Part shown: in pieces, positions 34,737 to 47,201 of the stretch
How positions within the stretch are numbered: position 1 is the stretch's first letter
Layout of the letters: each line of letters begins with the position of its first letter
DNA from: Toxoplasma gondii ME49
Lineage: Eukaryota; Apicomplexa; Conoidasida; Eucoccidiorida; Sarcocystidae
Assembly (NCBI RefSeq): GCF_000006565.2
Contig: NC_031476.1
Location: 3,496,458-3,560,457, forward strand
Length of the DNA: 64,000 nucleotides
Direction of reading: 5' to 3'
Translations under genes and position numbers: made by a program
Notes under the pieces: generated by a model
The model's database searches: none
What the model was told of the DNA's origin: nothing
Seen by the model: the letters and a program-made list of their open reading frames with translations, nothing else

Positions 34737-37566
34737 TTTAATCGACCAGCTTGGAAGAAGTTGGGCTAGCTGCCATGCAGTGGCAGACTGCGAGAGCTGA
34801 TTCGCGCGAAAAGAAAATATAAAATTTCTTCAGAGTGACGTTTCGTTGTTCACATCAACATCTGGGAGACACATCGCTGCCTCGCACATTCACATTTTCT
34901 TCTGACTTCTTAGCCCCGCTAGGCAGGTAGGCTTCACCGGCAGAGAGACACTGGAATCGAGGTAGATCCGTAGAGTTAAATGGAGTCTCCGAGACGCACA
35001 GAAAAATTGCAGAGGCAGAGAAGTGATATGTTATGATCATCTGTGGGTCACAAAGGAGCTGGGAAGAGATTCTTCTTTCGAGAGACAAAAACAAAGATAC
35101 TCGCGTCGGTAGACTGTTATTTATAGGAGCGGAAGACATCAACAGGCAAATACAGCGAAGTCAAGAGAAGTAGGCAAGCAGGCAGTGACAGAAAAGAAAA
35201 AAGCATGCACGTATTAATCTGCGCAGTGTTAGTGAATGTTTTGACCGTTTGTACATCAGACTGCATGTAGCTTGGTGACAATTGTCGATAAGTTCAAATG
35301 CGAGCAGTTCTCTAAAGCACAGTCTCTCCAAACACAATCCCACAAAGGGACGGCCTGCTCATTTCTGGCCCTGCCTTCTTCTTCCGTTGCCGCAGATGTG
35401 AGTTTCCACTGATATTGAATCACAAGAACTTTCGATGCCACAGACCTCCGCGCGACGCTAAGTACACTCTTATCTATCTGTAGCTCTGTCTCTGAGGAAA
35501 CAAAGAGGTCCAGACCGTGCGAGGATGATGTCTCTCAGTTTACTTATGAACGCTAGAACTGCATTGTTGTGATTTACAGGTGGGCGAGAGTTGGTTGCAT
35601 GCATGTTTTTAATTCGCTTCCTTTCAAGGCGTTTCTCGTGTTGTTTTAGATGTAACAGAGTTCCTCAATCTGCTGCGCCGAACTCTTGCACGAAAGTGTA
35701 CTTCCACGTGCATATCAATGCACAAATATGCATGTCTGTCTATCTATATATACATATGTATATATATACTTATATATATATATATATATGTATAATAGGT
35801 ATAAATATAAACGTGCAAGGGTGCACAAGTGAGAAAAGATGTTTTCTGTGCAAGTTGAATCGGGTGTGCTGTGAGCGTCTCCCAAGCGAAGCGAAAGAGC
35901 GAAGCTGCAATATTCATGGAGCTCTTGCTGGGGCGGCCTCCGAGCAGCAGCGAAACGCGGCGAAGCAGAGAAAGCAAGGGGAGAGGGGGAAGAGGACGCG
36001 GACGAAGATTATGATTTCGTTGAGAACAACACACTTCCCCTCACAAGAGGAAACAAACACAAAATGACACAGATTCACGAAGACAAGAAAGCGCCAGATC
36101 AGGTCTTGAACCACGCAAATCTTCCACCTGCACATGCACTGACATGGTGTGCACCCATTAGAAAGATTTGGCACTAGGATGACATCTTTTTCCACCCTTC
36201 TCCCCTCACTCAAAACGACCAAGCGCGTAGGCAACCAAACTGGGGAGATGGGAACAGAGCACACAACTCGGATCCAGAGAGTCCTCGAAATGCCACACAA
36301 GCAGACTTTTGAAATGAAAACGCGAAACCTTTGAAGGGTCCTTGCATCGCCGAAGCGCGCGCAAGGCACAAGCACCAGCTCCCTCTGCAACTACGCAGGG
36401 AACACGGACAGCCTGTTCTCGCTTTCTCGCTCGTCCATTGGTCGGATTTCCTTCGACCTTGCCTCGAAAGCTTTCGTACACTGCAGATGCCAACACCCAT
36501 CCTTTCTCGCCCAAGGTCCACTCGCTTTGCCTGCAACGCGGCTCGACCGCGAGTCCCTCGTTTTCCTTCTCGACAACTCTGGAGTTTCAGCATTCTGTCT
36601 CCACGCTCTGCTGCGTCGTTCACTCACCCCGTTGTGAAATTTGTCTTTTCACACGAAGGAACTGAACCTTCAAAGGGAAGTGATGCCAACGACGACAGAA
36701 CGCGAAACGTCTACACTGAGAGGGCACTGGCAGGTCGACGCTCCTCTCGACTTCGCCTTCATCATAGACCCGCCTCCCTGATCTGTCCTGTCTATCTGTT
36801 GTCTACCTTCTGTCTATTGTCACATTTCTGCTCCTCCTCTGTCTCCGCTTCTCTCTCCTTGGTACTCAGTGGCTCCTTTCTCCCCTCTGCCTCCTGTGTA
36901 CTTCGGATGCGATGCAACGACAGCGACGCTCCCACCGGCTGGCAGGGCAGGATCGTCTCGACGCCATCTCCCCTGTCTGTACACATTTGGAGGAAACTCA
37001 ACGTTTCCCCGCAAGTGCAAACACGAAGACGAACCACTGCAGAGTTCGCTGCCAGTGAAGCGGCTCTCGCGACCCCTCCCGAGACGACGTGGAAACGCCT
37101 TCCCTGGAAAGGACAAACATGCCGCTCTCGTCCTCTCTGAAGTCCTTGCTTCTCTAGGCTGCGGACCCAGAGACAGCCTCGTGAGACCCGGCGGATATTC
37201 GGTCCTCGCGCGGCGACAAAGACAGACGCAGACGGGGGAGAAGAAGAAGCAGAAACGACGACGAGCGCGCGTCTGGGTACGCAGCTGAAGAGAATGGAGA
37301 GGGTATCGCGCCCTCGAACAAAGGTAGAGGCGAAAGGCGGCGTCCTTCATTCATCGGTCGACGAGAGGAAAGCACACACCAGACTCCAAACCTGTTTCCA
37401 CTCCTGCACATCCTTTCTCAAATAGAAGACTCATGAATCTGTTACATACATCTACACCTGCATGGCGCATATCCTTGCGCGGGAGTCTCAACACATAGGC
37501 GAGAAGACATTCGCGAGTCGGCACACCAGTGAGTTTCTCGCTTTCTTCGCAGGCCTCCTCTAACGC
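34737..37566. other. Intergenic between carrier 3' end and the small minus-strand gene
   Basis: About 2.8 kb. It contains an AT microsatellite at about 35743-35795, TGCATGC elements near 35598 and 35732, and a GC-richer part (36300-37400) with overlapping open frames on both strands. None of those frames has an ATG, recognisable motifs or splice structure, so I leave them unannotated. Confidence 0.5.
35743..35795. repeat. (TA)n microsatellite
   Basis: TATATACATATGTATATATA steps leading into pure (TA)n; intergenic. Confidence 0.85.
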
Positions 37567-40500
37567 CTAGAGCGGACGAGGAGGGTGTTGGCAGAAGATC
37601 GGAGTGAGATGTTGCTTCCCAGATTCGTTGAGAGAAAATGCCAAGCCTGCCGCGAGAAATCCCTTGATCCAGTTCAGAGACACGCCGTTGTACAGCCCCC
37701 TCCACCCCGACCGTCTGTACAGAAACTTGAACGCCTCGATGAGCGAGGGCGGAGACGCCGACCCTGTGTGTCCTGTCTCCTGCCGAGATGGTAAAAAGCA
37801 AAGACAGCAGACATGAGCGGGAAGATATGAGATATGCGCTGCCAATCAATCCGCCAAGACGGACCGAAACGCAGTAGTAAGGCGAACGCGTAACGCCTCC
37901 AGAAAGAAACGAAACCGGTTCGTGTAGAGAGAAAGCCAATAACCGCGCGACAGACACAGTGGCTCAAGATTCACACCGACGAGCAATGCCCGAACGCGGA
38001 GACACGGCAGACTGAACGGAACCACCGAACAAGAAACAAAAGCAGGGTTCTCAGTAAATGTCATGTAGGCCGCATGCAGCGGCAGAAAACGCGTTTCTGG
38101 AATTGAGAGAAACACCTGGAAGGAATGCAGAATTAGACCGCTTTGGGTTCAGTAAAGCCCCCGGCAGGAGCGATGGAAGTAGAAACCGTGTTTCGTCAGA
38201 TCAACAGACGAGGAAGGCAGAGGCAACGCAGCCGCGTTCTTCTGGACAAACAAGGCAAGAAGGAAGCGGAAGTGAATGTCGTTTCTAGAGAGAAAGTAAC
38301 ACAGAGAGTGGTGAAAGCAGCCTTACATGGAAGCGATAGAGAAAGGAACTTGACTGCATGAACTTCCGAACGGTGTCGAGAGGATACGTCGCTGTCTGGC
38401 CGGCGACCCCCGCCAACCCCCCACAGAGTGCGTTCACCACCGGTGTGATTTGCATACCCTGCGCCTGGAACAGAAAGCAAATCGGAAACAACATGCCAAA
38501 CTCCATCCAATCTACACACCTCGAAGCTCCACCGGAAGGGACGCCAGAGAGAAAGATGGAAACCTAAAACCTAGAGCAGTGTTACAGGCGCCGAGGAAAG
38601 ACGACCCAGCCCTGAGAGAGCGGCGAGCAGAGATCCAACTTGAAGACACCGATGACGAAGAAGCAGAACGAGAAGGGAAGCGGTCAAGGAAAGGGTGACG
38701 ACGCCCCGAGGCGACGAGCAGCTGGAAGATACGCGAGGGAGGAAAAGACACCAAAAAGAGGAAGAATTACCGGCACGAGAGGATTCGCAGAAGACGCGGT
38801 AAGCAGGGTGACAAGTCGCAGGAGACCTCGCGAAACAAGTCATAGAAGACAAGGAGAAACAAACAGGGAGCAAACGTACTCTGCACTCGTCCTTGAGAGT
38901 CTCGAACGCGCAAAACGAAATGCCTGCATAGGGAACAATGCCGAGCGCCGTCGCGGAGATACCTCGGAAGAGAGAACGAAATCCCTCAAATTTCCAAAGA
39001 GACACCTGCGACATACACAGTGCATCCCCACAAAGCATCCCCGCAGATTGACAACAACCTTCCTACCAGCGCCCCCACTGTTTTCCTCTCTCTTGGTTCG
39101 AGTGGTTTCTCGATCATTCGCGCGCCTGCCTCGTTTTCTCTCATCTTTGATTCTCTAACTCTTAACTACTATCGTTCACCCATTCTCATCCCGCATGCAG
39201 CTCCTCTCTCCTTCTCTCTCTCCCTCTCTCGCTCACGTTTTCTCTTCGCCCTTCGTTTCTATTTCCTCTCATTCTCTGTCACTCTCTTTCTCTCTCCTGC
39301 CTCCTTAGTCTCTTTCTTCTTCCTTCTTTTCCTTCACCTCCTTCCTTCTTCTCTTTCTCCTTCTTCCTTGTTCTCTTTCTCCTTCTTCCTGTTCTCTCTC
39401 GTCTCTCCCCTGCTCAGGCGCTTAGTTCTCACCTCCGCATACGAGAGCCGGTGGGCTGTCACGGCCATGCGCGTATTCAACACATCCAGGGGGTACGTCA
39501 GGAGCGTTGCAGTCATTCCTGAAAGATAGAAATTCCAAAACAATGCAACACTGCTCTCTGCTTCCTCGCTTCTCCAATGCACGCCCGCGAGACTCCGAAC
39601 TCCATCCTCGCCTTGTAAGGACCAAACATGATACACACTCTCCACTCATATCTCGCATAAACATCTAACAACACCACACTTACATACATATATATATATA
39701 TATATATGTTGTACATGGAGATACGATAGGCCAAGGTGAATTTGCATGCCCACAATAATCTGTGTGGTCGTGATTGTAAACCGACTTCCGTAACAACACA
39801 TGAGACTGCCTAGACTTCAGTGTCTCTCTCTATATGTATACAAACATACATATATTTGCATGGACATACATGCATCAGCCTTGAGAGGTTCTGCACAGAT
39901 CTATCACGTCGCCTGCAGTGTATGTACTGTATGCTACATCTGTCTCTTTCTCATGACACGTGCAAGTGTCCATACACCGGCCTGCAACGCCTGCAGATTT
40001 CCAGGGTCTCTGTATCGTCTTCACATGTCGATCCTCCACCCTGAAACTGCGAAACTGCAACGGCAATGCATTTCAGGCGTTGTTGTCTCACGTCGTGCAT
40101 GTCCTTTATCTGACCTGCAGCGGATCCCGCCCCGAGCTGACACAGCTTCGGCCATGACGGCGCCTGGGACCTGAGATACAAGTTGTATCTCTCGAAGGAG
40201 TAGAAGCTGAAGCCGCTGTAAGGAAAGGCCCTGCATCGAGGAACGAAGAGCGAAAAACGACTTCTTTCACGGATACGCCTTCCTCGAGTTCTGCATTGTC
40301 TCCACGCCGAACTAAGGATCTTGCGTATTTGCGTAGAACCAAAAAGGCCATCGCGCGTTCGTCCCTGTCTACACTCGCAGGTTTGCTGCATGCATGCATA
40401 CATGCTGGTCCAAAGACTAGAAGGAGGCGCGCGGAGGACGCAACCGATGTAAGCCTCGTCTGTGCGGGAACAAAACGGAACTGCAGAACGCTCAGGTTCA

Positions 40501-41679
40501 AGAGATCATCGACGGGGAACAGGGATGCCGTCATCGGACAGAGAATCCACGCCTCTGAGAGTGGAACGCACCGGATAAACGCGCTTCCATTTCCTCGCCA
40601 GAGCGCTCGAACTCCGCCCTGCTCCGAAGACGCCATGTTCTTCAGTACGCTGACCGCTCCCGAAAGCTGAAACGCCTGACCAGTGGCTGCCGCCTTCACC
40701 TGCGTTCCGCCCACAAGCGAAACACACACCAGAGGTTCATCTCTGCTGGGAAGAAGATACGAGGCGAAATGGGGACCGGCATCCATCCTAGAGTCAACGA
40801 CGCATTCTCACTCTGATGTTCAGGCCGTGAAAAACCGAATGCAACCATGTCAAGGACACATCAAAGATTGGACAGCGAATCACATAAAATGCAACTACGC
40901 GGACATCTGATTCGTAGCGATCTCTTCTTTTCATCGCATCTGCACTTCAAACAGGGCCTCCATTCTCCGATGGCTTCCCCTGTCAGAGAGACCCGGAGAC
41001 GCACCTGTAGATGCATCTTGAGGCGGTCCAGAGGGTAGACGACTGTCTTTGCGCAGGAGCCTGCAAGAGCGCCTCTCAGAACCTGGCAGGCGGCGCAGAG
41101 AGGCGCCGTGCTCGACGTCCAGCTGTCGTTGACCAAGACGGCATGCGCAGTTTCTGCCGGAGTCTCGCGCCTCTTCTCCATCGGGCACCTGGACACTGGG
41201 CCGCCGCAAGGCTCTCGAGCAGCCTCGTCTCGAGGGCGCTCTGCCCCGCCGAGCGTCCGATGCCCTGGTGCCTCGGGGACAACCTCGTCCTGCAAGGAAG
41301 AGAGGGATGCGCATGCGGCGGGAGGAAGAGCGAGGCGAGACGCGGAGCGAGGAAACGGTGAAACGGGAGAAGAGGATACGGCAGAAGCGGTGGCGAGAGG
41401 GGGGGATCGACAGGAAGCAGGTATTGGATATGAACCGAGCATTCTGCGGGACGCCTGGGAAGGCGCACGAGAAGCATACGGAGGCCGAAGACATGACGGG
41501 TCAACTGGCCCACAGCCTGGAACAGTTGGCTCAGAGCTTGGAACGGTTGGCTCAGAGCTTGGAACAGTTGGCCTGCACCCGGGAGAAGGCGGCACAGGCA
41601 AAGACGCGTCCGGCACCCTCCTGGGATAAGGGTGAGAGGGCGGTTCGTCACTCGTGGGTGAAAGCTGGAGAGGCACCAT
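37567..41679 (-). CDS. Mitochondrial carrier (SLC25 family), CoA-carrier type, complete
   Basis: A six-helix transporter of the mitochondrial inner membrane. Seven exons read leftward: 41679-41005, 40699-40572, 40230-40115, 39518-39433, 39005-38880, 38464-38327 and 37779-37567 (TAG), giving 493 aa with every join in phase. Three tandem repeats each show the carrier signature PLDxxxxR/K: TVVYPLDRLKMHLQ, LLTYPLDVLNTRM and TATYPLDTVRKFMQ. Their even-helix partners are ALWRGNGSAFIR, SLFRGISATALGIVPYAGIS and GLYNGVSLNWIKGFLAAG. The last motif (SLNWIKG) is typical of the SLC25A42/SLC25A16/Leu5 group, which moves coenzyme A or adenine nucleotides, so that substrate is inferred. The ATG at 41679 adds a Pro/Ser-rich N-terminal extension of about 190 residues not found in ordinary carriers (usual length about 300), including a short tandem repeat. 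Confidence 0.94.
39185..39418. repeat. CT-rich pyrimidine tract in carrier intron
   Basis: About 230 bases dominated by C and T on the plus strand (TTCTC, CTCTTTCTCC units), inside the intron 39006-39432. It lies just 3' of the GTGAGA donor of the fourth exon in transcript sense. Confidence 0.75.
39685..39708. repeat. (TA)n microsatellite
   Basis: Short TA run in the carrier intron 39519-40114. Confidence 0.85.
41525..41567 (-). repeat. 21-bp tandem repeat in the carrier N-terminus
   Basis: About two full copies of a 21-base unit (GTTGGCTCAGAGCTTGGAAC plus A or G) with a degenerate third. In the coding frame it gives repeated PTVPSSE heptads. It is in frame and confined to the low-complexity extension. 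Confidence 0.85.
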
Positions 41680-44600
41680 CGTGGAAAGGAGACGAGAATG
41701 TTGGGGGGAAGAGAATAAGATGCTTAGGCGGGAGAAATGAGACACAAAAAGAGTTGATTCCACCGGAAACAAAACGCGTAGGGAAAGGCATTGACGCGCG
41801 CATGCGTCTGCGCACGGACACCTTCGCCTCTGTCGGAAAGTGACCGGGGAAAAGACGACTCGAGGAGAAGACTTGAAGGGAAAGCGAGGTCGCCACGAAG
41901 CAGAGCTGCAAGGATCTCCTGTTTCTCTGTAGCGCAGTTGGAGCAACAGCAAAGGACATTTGAGAGGAAGACACAGATCCCAGGACTTGCGCGAGAGTGT
42001 GTTGAGACAGTCGTCTTGGAGAGCAGGGGAGGAAGAAGACACCGCGAGTCACAGAGCCGCGTCTCAGGCACTGTCGCACCTGGGAGGGGGGCCAAGCCCC
42101 GACGGAAGCATGCCCGTCATCAGAAGCAATGTATGCGCTTTGGAGATCGGCAACGCGAGTGGCTAGTTGTGAACGGGAAGACGAACGCTCCAGAATCAGT
42201 CGCTGAAAAGGCAGGAAGTACTCGACTCACAGCAGAAGGAACTACACAGGCAAGAGCCCCTGGATCCACGGGCAGATTTCTGCCCCGGTAAAGACTTGCG
42301 TGCTTTCGGAAAGCATTGTGCACAGGAAGAGAAACGATGTGTGTGAAGTGGCGCAAAAAGATCAATGCATTTGCGGGTTGAAATGCCTCTGGGTGCAGCC
42401 TAGCCAAGCAGCAGGAAAACAGGGTGCCGGCAACGGTGCACCGATAACGCGGATGTGCCTTCCCCTACAAGGTATTGCTGATAAGAATGCAAAAGAGTAA
42501 CGCAGGGTGAACATTCGGCAGAAAAAACGCGGTGCACGGGCGATTCCGAATCGCGTTTTCCCTGGCGACCATGCTCGCTCATTGAATGACACTCAAAGCC
42601 AGCTCCGACGCGGGCGGGGTAGACTGGTGTGTCCAGCTCTGACTCCTCGCTCGTCTAGCCGCTTTTCCCTCTTTTTTGCCGCGAGAGGGACGGCTTTGCA
42701 GAGGCCTGTCAAATTGGAGGTCTGCGACGAGGAACCTCAACTGGCAAGAAACGGCGGAATTCGTGTGCCCGCAGCTGCAGACTCGCAGGTCCTGAAGGCG
42801 GAGCGACCAAAAAAACGCGCAGTCGAAGGGGACTTTCCGAATCTGTCAAATCGGAGTAACGCTAAGAAAGATTAATTTCGCCAAGAAAAAATAACACCTG
42901 CGATAATCGCGAAAAACAGTCGACCGTGTGCAGAGTTCACGACGGACAGGCGGAATGGAGGTTGTTCTTACTTACGGAATGAGAGGGCGGACTGAAGACG
43001 AAACTTGGAAAAGAAAGAACTCGCACGTTTTCGGTGATGAAACGCTTCACCACATGGAAACGAACGGAAGAGTGAACCTGCGCTGACAAAAAAGAATTCC
43101 GCGTGGCAGCATGCGCGACACATGCACATGTTGCATGAGGCAGAGTTGCCAAGTTGACTTGAGCGCTTGATGCAGGGCGTCGTCTCGCGGGCTCGTTGCA
43201 AACGACGCCGTCCGCAATTCCTTCTTCCTCCGTTTCTTTTCTTGTCAGCTTCTTCATATGGTTGATCCTCGAGCGATTTGGCTAGAGCATGTAGCCGCTG
43301 CGTTTCACGACAAAAAACCAGTGATACTCTAGCAACGCCCATCTCAAGAGATTGTATAAATGCTGTAGGGGTAAATGGGGGGACCTAAAGTGGCCAGCAG
43401 GGGAAAACTCTTACGAGCATGTCGAAGATGAATTGTGGGAGTCGAGGTACAGAAGCGTCTCTACTTTGGGGGTATGCCCTTCCACCGATGTGCCGCTCTG
43501 AGGAGGCGTCTCCCAGATTGTGTTAAAACTGTACGTGCTGTGAGTCTTGTGGCTGTGATAACCGCGTTACGAAGCAGCAATCCTTGACAGATTTAAGCGG
43601 TCAAAGGAAGTTAGTTATTGCTTACATAGAGGAGAGCGACAGGACGAACGACAGTTTGCTCCGATGCCCACGACGGAGTTTTGTTGGAAGTTTTATCAGA
43701 GCTACAAGGAATCATGTTTGGCTCACGCTGCACCAACTGACATGTTATAACAGTTTCTAGACGCACTGCTGATGTTGACAAACAGAGGTGGAAATCACTA
43801 CTAGCCTAACAACCACCTACTAGCCAACGGCGCTTTGTAAGTCACCGTCAAACAACAGGGTAAGCGGCATGGTATGACAAGGAAAGTGCTGTATGTCTCT
43901 CTCAACTTGTTGAACAACCTCCTAACCTCTACAGCACGGAAATAATGTCGGCAACATCCCAGAAAGTGGGAATCCATGGATGACCCGGTGCCAGTTGTTC
44001 AGTTGCGTCTTTTTATTGGCCAAGAGCCTCGCGCTTCCACTGTCTTTTCTACTTTATTTTTGATACCGAAGCTGGGAATGCCTGTCGCTCTCCGGAAAAA
44101 GAGATATCACAGCCTGTAAAGGACTTCCTAATCCTACCCAAGCGCCTGCTGAAGAGTCATGAGAATAGGCGCTCTACACCCATGGGGAAGACCGTGGAAG
44201 ATAGGTGGCATGGTCGTTATAGCACACTGTGTTGTCTTTTGCTCAGGAGGGGCTGCTGCTCTCCTAGTCGCCTATTCGAGAGCAGGGCTTTCGCTTGAGG
44301 AATCGACTTACAAGATGCTTCAGCAGAAGGGTCTCTCGAGACAGCGTCTTTCGCTCAGGAACTGCAAACTAGACGAGAAAATGGAAGAAGAAATCACCAG
44401 GTCCGAGGTTCTAAACGCAGCATAGGTAGCCATACAGCAGTGTTCGCTCTCTAGAACCGTGCAAGAGAACGCACCCCGGCCGTTCAACGTGTTCAGAGTC
44501 TTTTCGATTGAGTACAGGGCGAACAACAAAGATTTTGAGATGCATAGTACTGACGGCTTCTACCACTGGACGCAGGTACAGTGTGCAGATAATGGAACTC

Positions 44601-47201
44601 GGGCCGTCTCGTCAAGCACGAATACTGGTGCATCCGAAGAACACTAGCTTCTTTGGTACCCGAGGTTGAAACGCATGAAAATGCTCTCTCCTCCCAAGTG
44701 TGCCGTTTCTGTTTCTGACGAACACCTGGCACCCACGCATTCGCATGACGCATCACGTTGACAACTCCTGCGGAAAGCGGTTCCCGCACATGCTGCTGTG
44801 AATTTTTCGGTGGAGCTCAGAAACTCTAGCTTTTTGTTAAGCGAAAATCCCTCTTTCACAAATCGACTGTGTGTTTATCCTCTGCCACTGTTTTTGTGAG
44901 ACAGGCGTCAGACTACGTCTTTTTGGGATCGTGCACTATCACTTGTAACTCAGAAAGCCCCTGCCGTGGGTCTCATGGCTCTGCTCCCGCCCGGACAAAG
45001 CACGTGAAGAGGCTGTAATTGCAGTTACTGTACTAAGCGTCAAATTCACTCCTAAAGTTGGAGGGTGCAACGCGAGTCGCCCCTTAATTGAGCATCAGAG
45101 CGTCTAAGCGAATCCGCTGTTTCCCGTCTTGTTAACCCATCTTGCACCGGAGACGACGCACGCAAAACGTCACGCGGCATCCACACAATAAGGGATGTTC
45201 TGTTTGTTTCCAGCCTCTAGGCGTGCAAATGAGCAATGCGACTACGATTTCACAGCCACACGACAATTCTGCACAGTCCTTCGCCTCGTAGCATCTGTGG
45301 ACTATCACCGGCGACGCCGAACTGCTGAGCACGTGCACGAGAGCAGGGGGCACGAAAAAAGGGACAGTGCATTTTGAAAGACCTGAAAACTCAAATAAAA
45401 GTCCCGGTGGCTTGGTGTGAACAAACCGCCCCACCGATGAACCTAGTAGCTCGCTGCCACATTCCCCAGCAGGCCAAATGAATGAACCAAGATTGAGAAA
45501 CGCCCTCTCACTTCTCCTCTTTTCCGTCTGCTCCAAAACAAAATAACGGTATTCCCCAGCAACTTCTATGAGCGCAAAATTCCCATGCTTCGCTGTCCGA
45601 CTGGAGATTCCCAGCTGCTAATCAGTTCTAGCGGGAAAGCAATCCAGAGAGACAGCTAGTATCTGAGTGTACCGCGTTCCCTTGGAAAGGTCTTCTCTGA
45701 AGCAAGGCGCATTCGCAGGAAATGAAGCAGCAATCTTTATTGAAAGCCACGCTGTCGCATCAACAGACCAGTTGTTCTGCCGGACTCTGGGTCTGAGTGT
45801 GACCTTGGGGGAATCGAGTGACCCCTTTATCACAGTTCAACGCATGCATCGAGACGATCGTACCGATTCGAGAGGCACCACAGCATCTTGGAACTCGGGA
45901 GAGAAAACATTCCGAACTAAACAGACGAAATGTTTGGCAAACGCCAAAGGCGATTGTGCCAGTTTTTCTTGTGCGATACGGAGGCGCACTAGTCCGTTCA
46001 TCTATGTTCAGTTTGTGCCTGAAGTTGAACGAATTTCGCTCCGGTGTGTGATGCATCGAGGAGACAAAAAGGTTTCTGTCGCGTGCGATTCTCTTCGTCT
46101 GTCAACATCTAAGCGCACACGCTGTTGTTCTTGTTTCTTTCCAGAAGAAACGGCGCTGATTCGTATTGTTGCTACGCCAAGTCCCGGACTCTTCTTGTCT
46201 GAGTAGAAACGCAATCCTAGAAGCACCTTCATTCCGCGTGGGGTTTCTCGGGCGTGCCTCCACATTTAGATGTCATTATCGTTTCCTTATACTACCTTTA
46301 CTACAATATGATGTTTCGTCGTTCCTTACCCATTTTTAATGCGTCCGTCGAGGCCGGTTCGATTGTCTCCCAGGCCTCTTTTTTGTATTGCGAACCCGCT
46401 CGGCGGGCAGAGTGGCGCCTGGCTGTGTGCATGTCACACAAGCAGTCCGTGAAATGTCGTTTGATTTCCCTGGAGGGGGCAACATATTAGATTCGTTTCA
46501 CGCTGGCAGTCCATCGTATGATCCAACTGAAACATTTTCGCACCAGTGGCGACTTAGAGGGAGTGCCAGTCCGTAGATATTTGTCTAACTGTGTACGGCG
46601 AGCCTCAACACCACCGTAGAAAGAACTTGTGCGGGTGTAACAACGTCGTCTCGAATTTCGGGAAACGCATCTACGACACAAGCATGGTCGCGTCTCCATA
46701 TTCTCACCCGGTTCGTCGTAGACTTTCCACAGCTCTTTCCACTTTGCGGCAGACTTCCCGCCGCAGGTTTACCACCGTGTAGTCCGCATCCGTCGTGTTT
46801 TGCGGTCTCGCGAGCTGTCATTATGGTAGCGGTAGCCTGCACGAAACGCCCACACCCCGTTCGCGGCGTGACCTGCATTTCATGCTTTATCCGCAAACTT
46901 CTACCTTATGGCATCTCCGTCAGGCACCGCTGTTCAGCAGCGCCTCTCGCTTTATTCCACTTCATTTTTTTCTCTTCACTGTGTTGATGTCGATGGCGGC
47001 AACTCCAGGAGTCTGTGCCGCGGTTCCTGCCAACGCTCTCGTGGGCTGTGAGACATCGGCCCTCGCCTGGCCAAGTCCTCGTCTTGCGCTAAGTTCACCT
47101 TGTCGCCGCCCTAGGCTGTCTTTCTTCTTTTTCTTGCAAGCTCCTTGCACGCACTGTGGTTACACTTTTTGAATGCGTCGCTTTCGTCTGCGGGGTACTC
47201 G
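41680..47201. other. Long divergent intergenic region
   Basis: About 5.5 kb between the divergent carrier (minus) and K+ channel (plus). It is compositionally balanced, unlike other gaps: no microsatellite, no long low-complexity tract, and one possible small ORF at 44159-44425. It presumably holds both promoters and 5'UTRs. I see no RNA gene. Confidence 0.45.
44159..44425 (+). CDS. Possible small membrane protein, unconfirmed
   Basis: An 88-codon frame from ATG 44159 to TAG 44425. It begins MRIGALHPWGRPWKIGG, has one hydrophobic segment (MVVIAHCVVFCSGGAAALLV), then a charged helical tail (STYKMLQQKGLSRQRLSLRN) ending in an acidic KLDEKMEEEIT. The layout resembles small mitochondrial inner-membrane subunits, but I recognise no family, and an internal acceptor-like CTTTTGCTCAG means it could be an exon of something else. 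It sits alone in a 5.5-kb gap. Confidence 0.3.
   Translation: MRIGALHPWGRPWKIGGMVVIAHCVVFCSGGAAALLVAYSRAGLSLEESTYKMLQQKGLSRQRLSLRNCKLDEKMEEEITRSEVLNAA

Noticed and set aside
36331..37140. Open frame of 269 codons on the plus strand between the carrier and the small minus-strand gene
   Set aside because: It has no ATG at its start, and overlapping open frames occur on the other strand. Composition is that of GC-rich non-coding DNA and no motif is recognisable.
45667..46206. Open frame of 179 codons on the plus strand in the 5.5-kb gap
   Set aside because: Protein composition is scattered, with no hydrophobic or conserved block and no splice context; it is equally likely by chance.
47145..47201. 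Upstream extension of the K+ channel frame
   Set aside because: The frame is open, but the codon at 47145 is TTG and there is no ATG before 47202.
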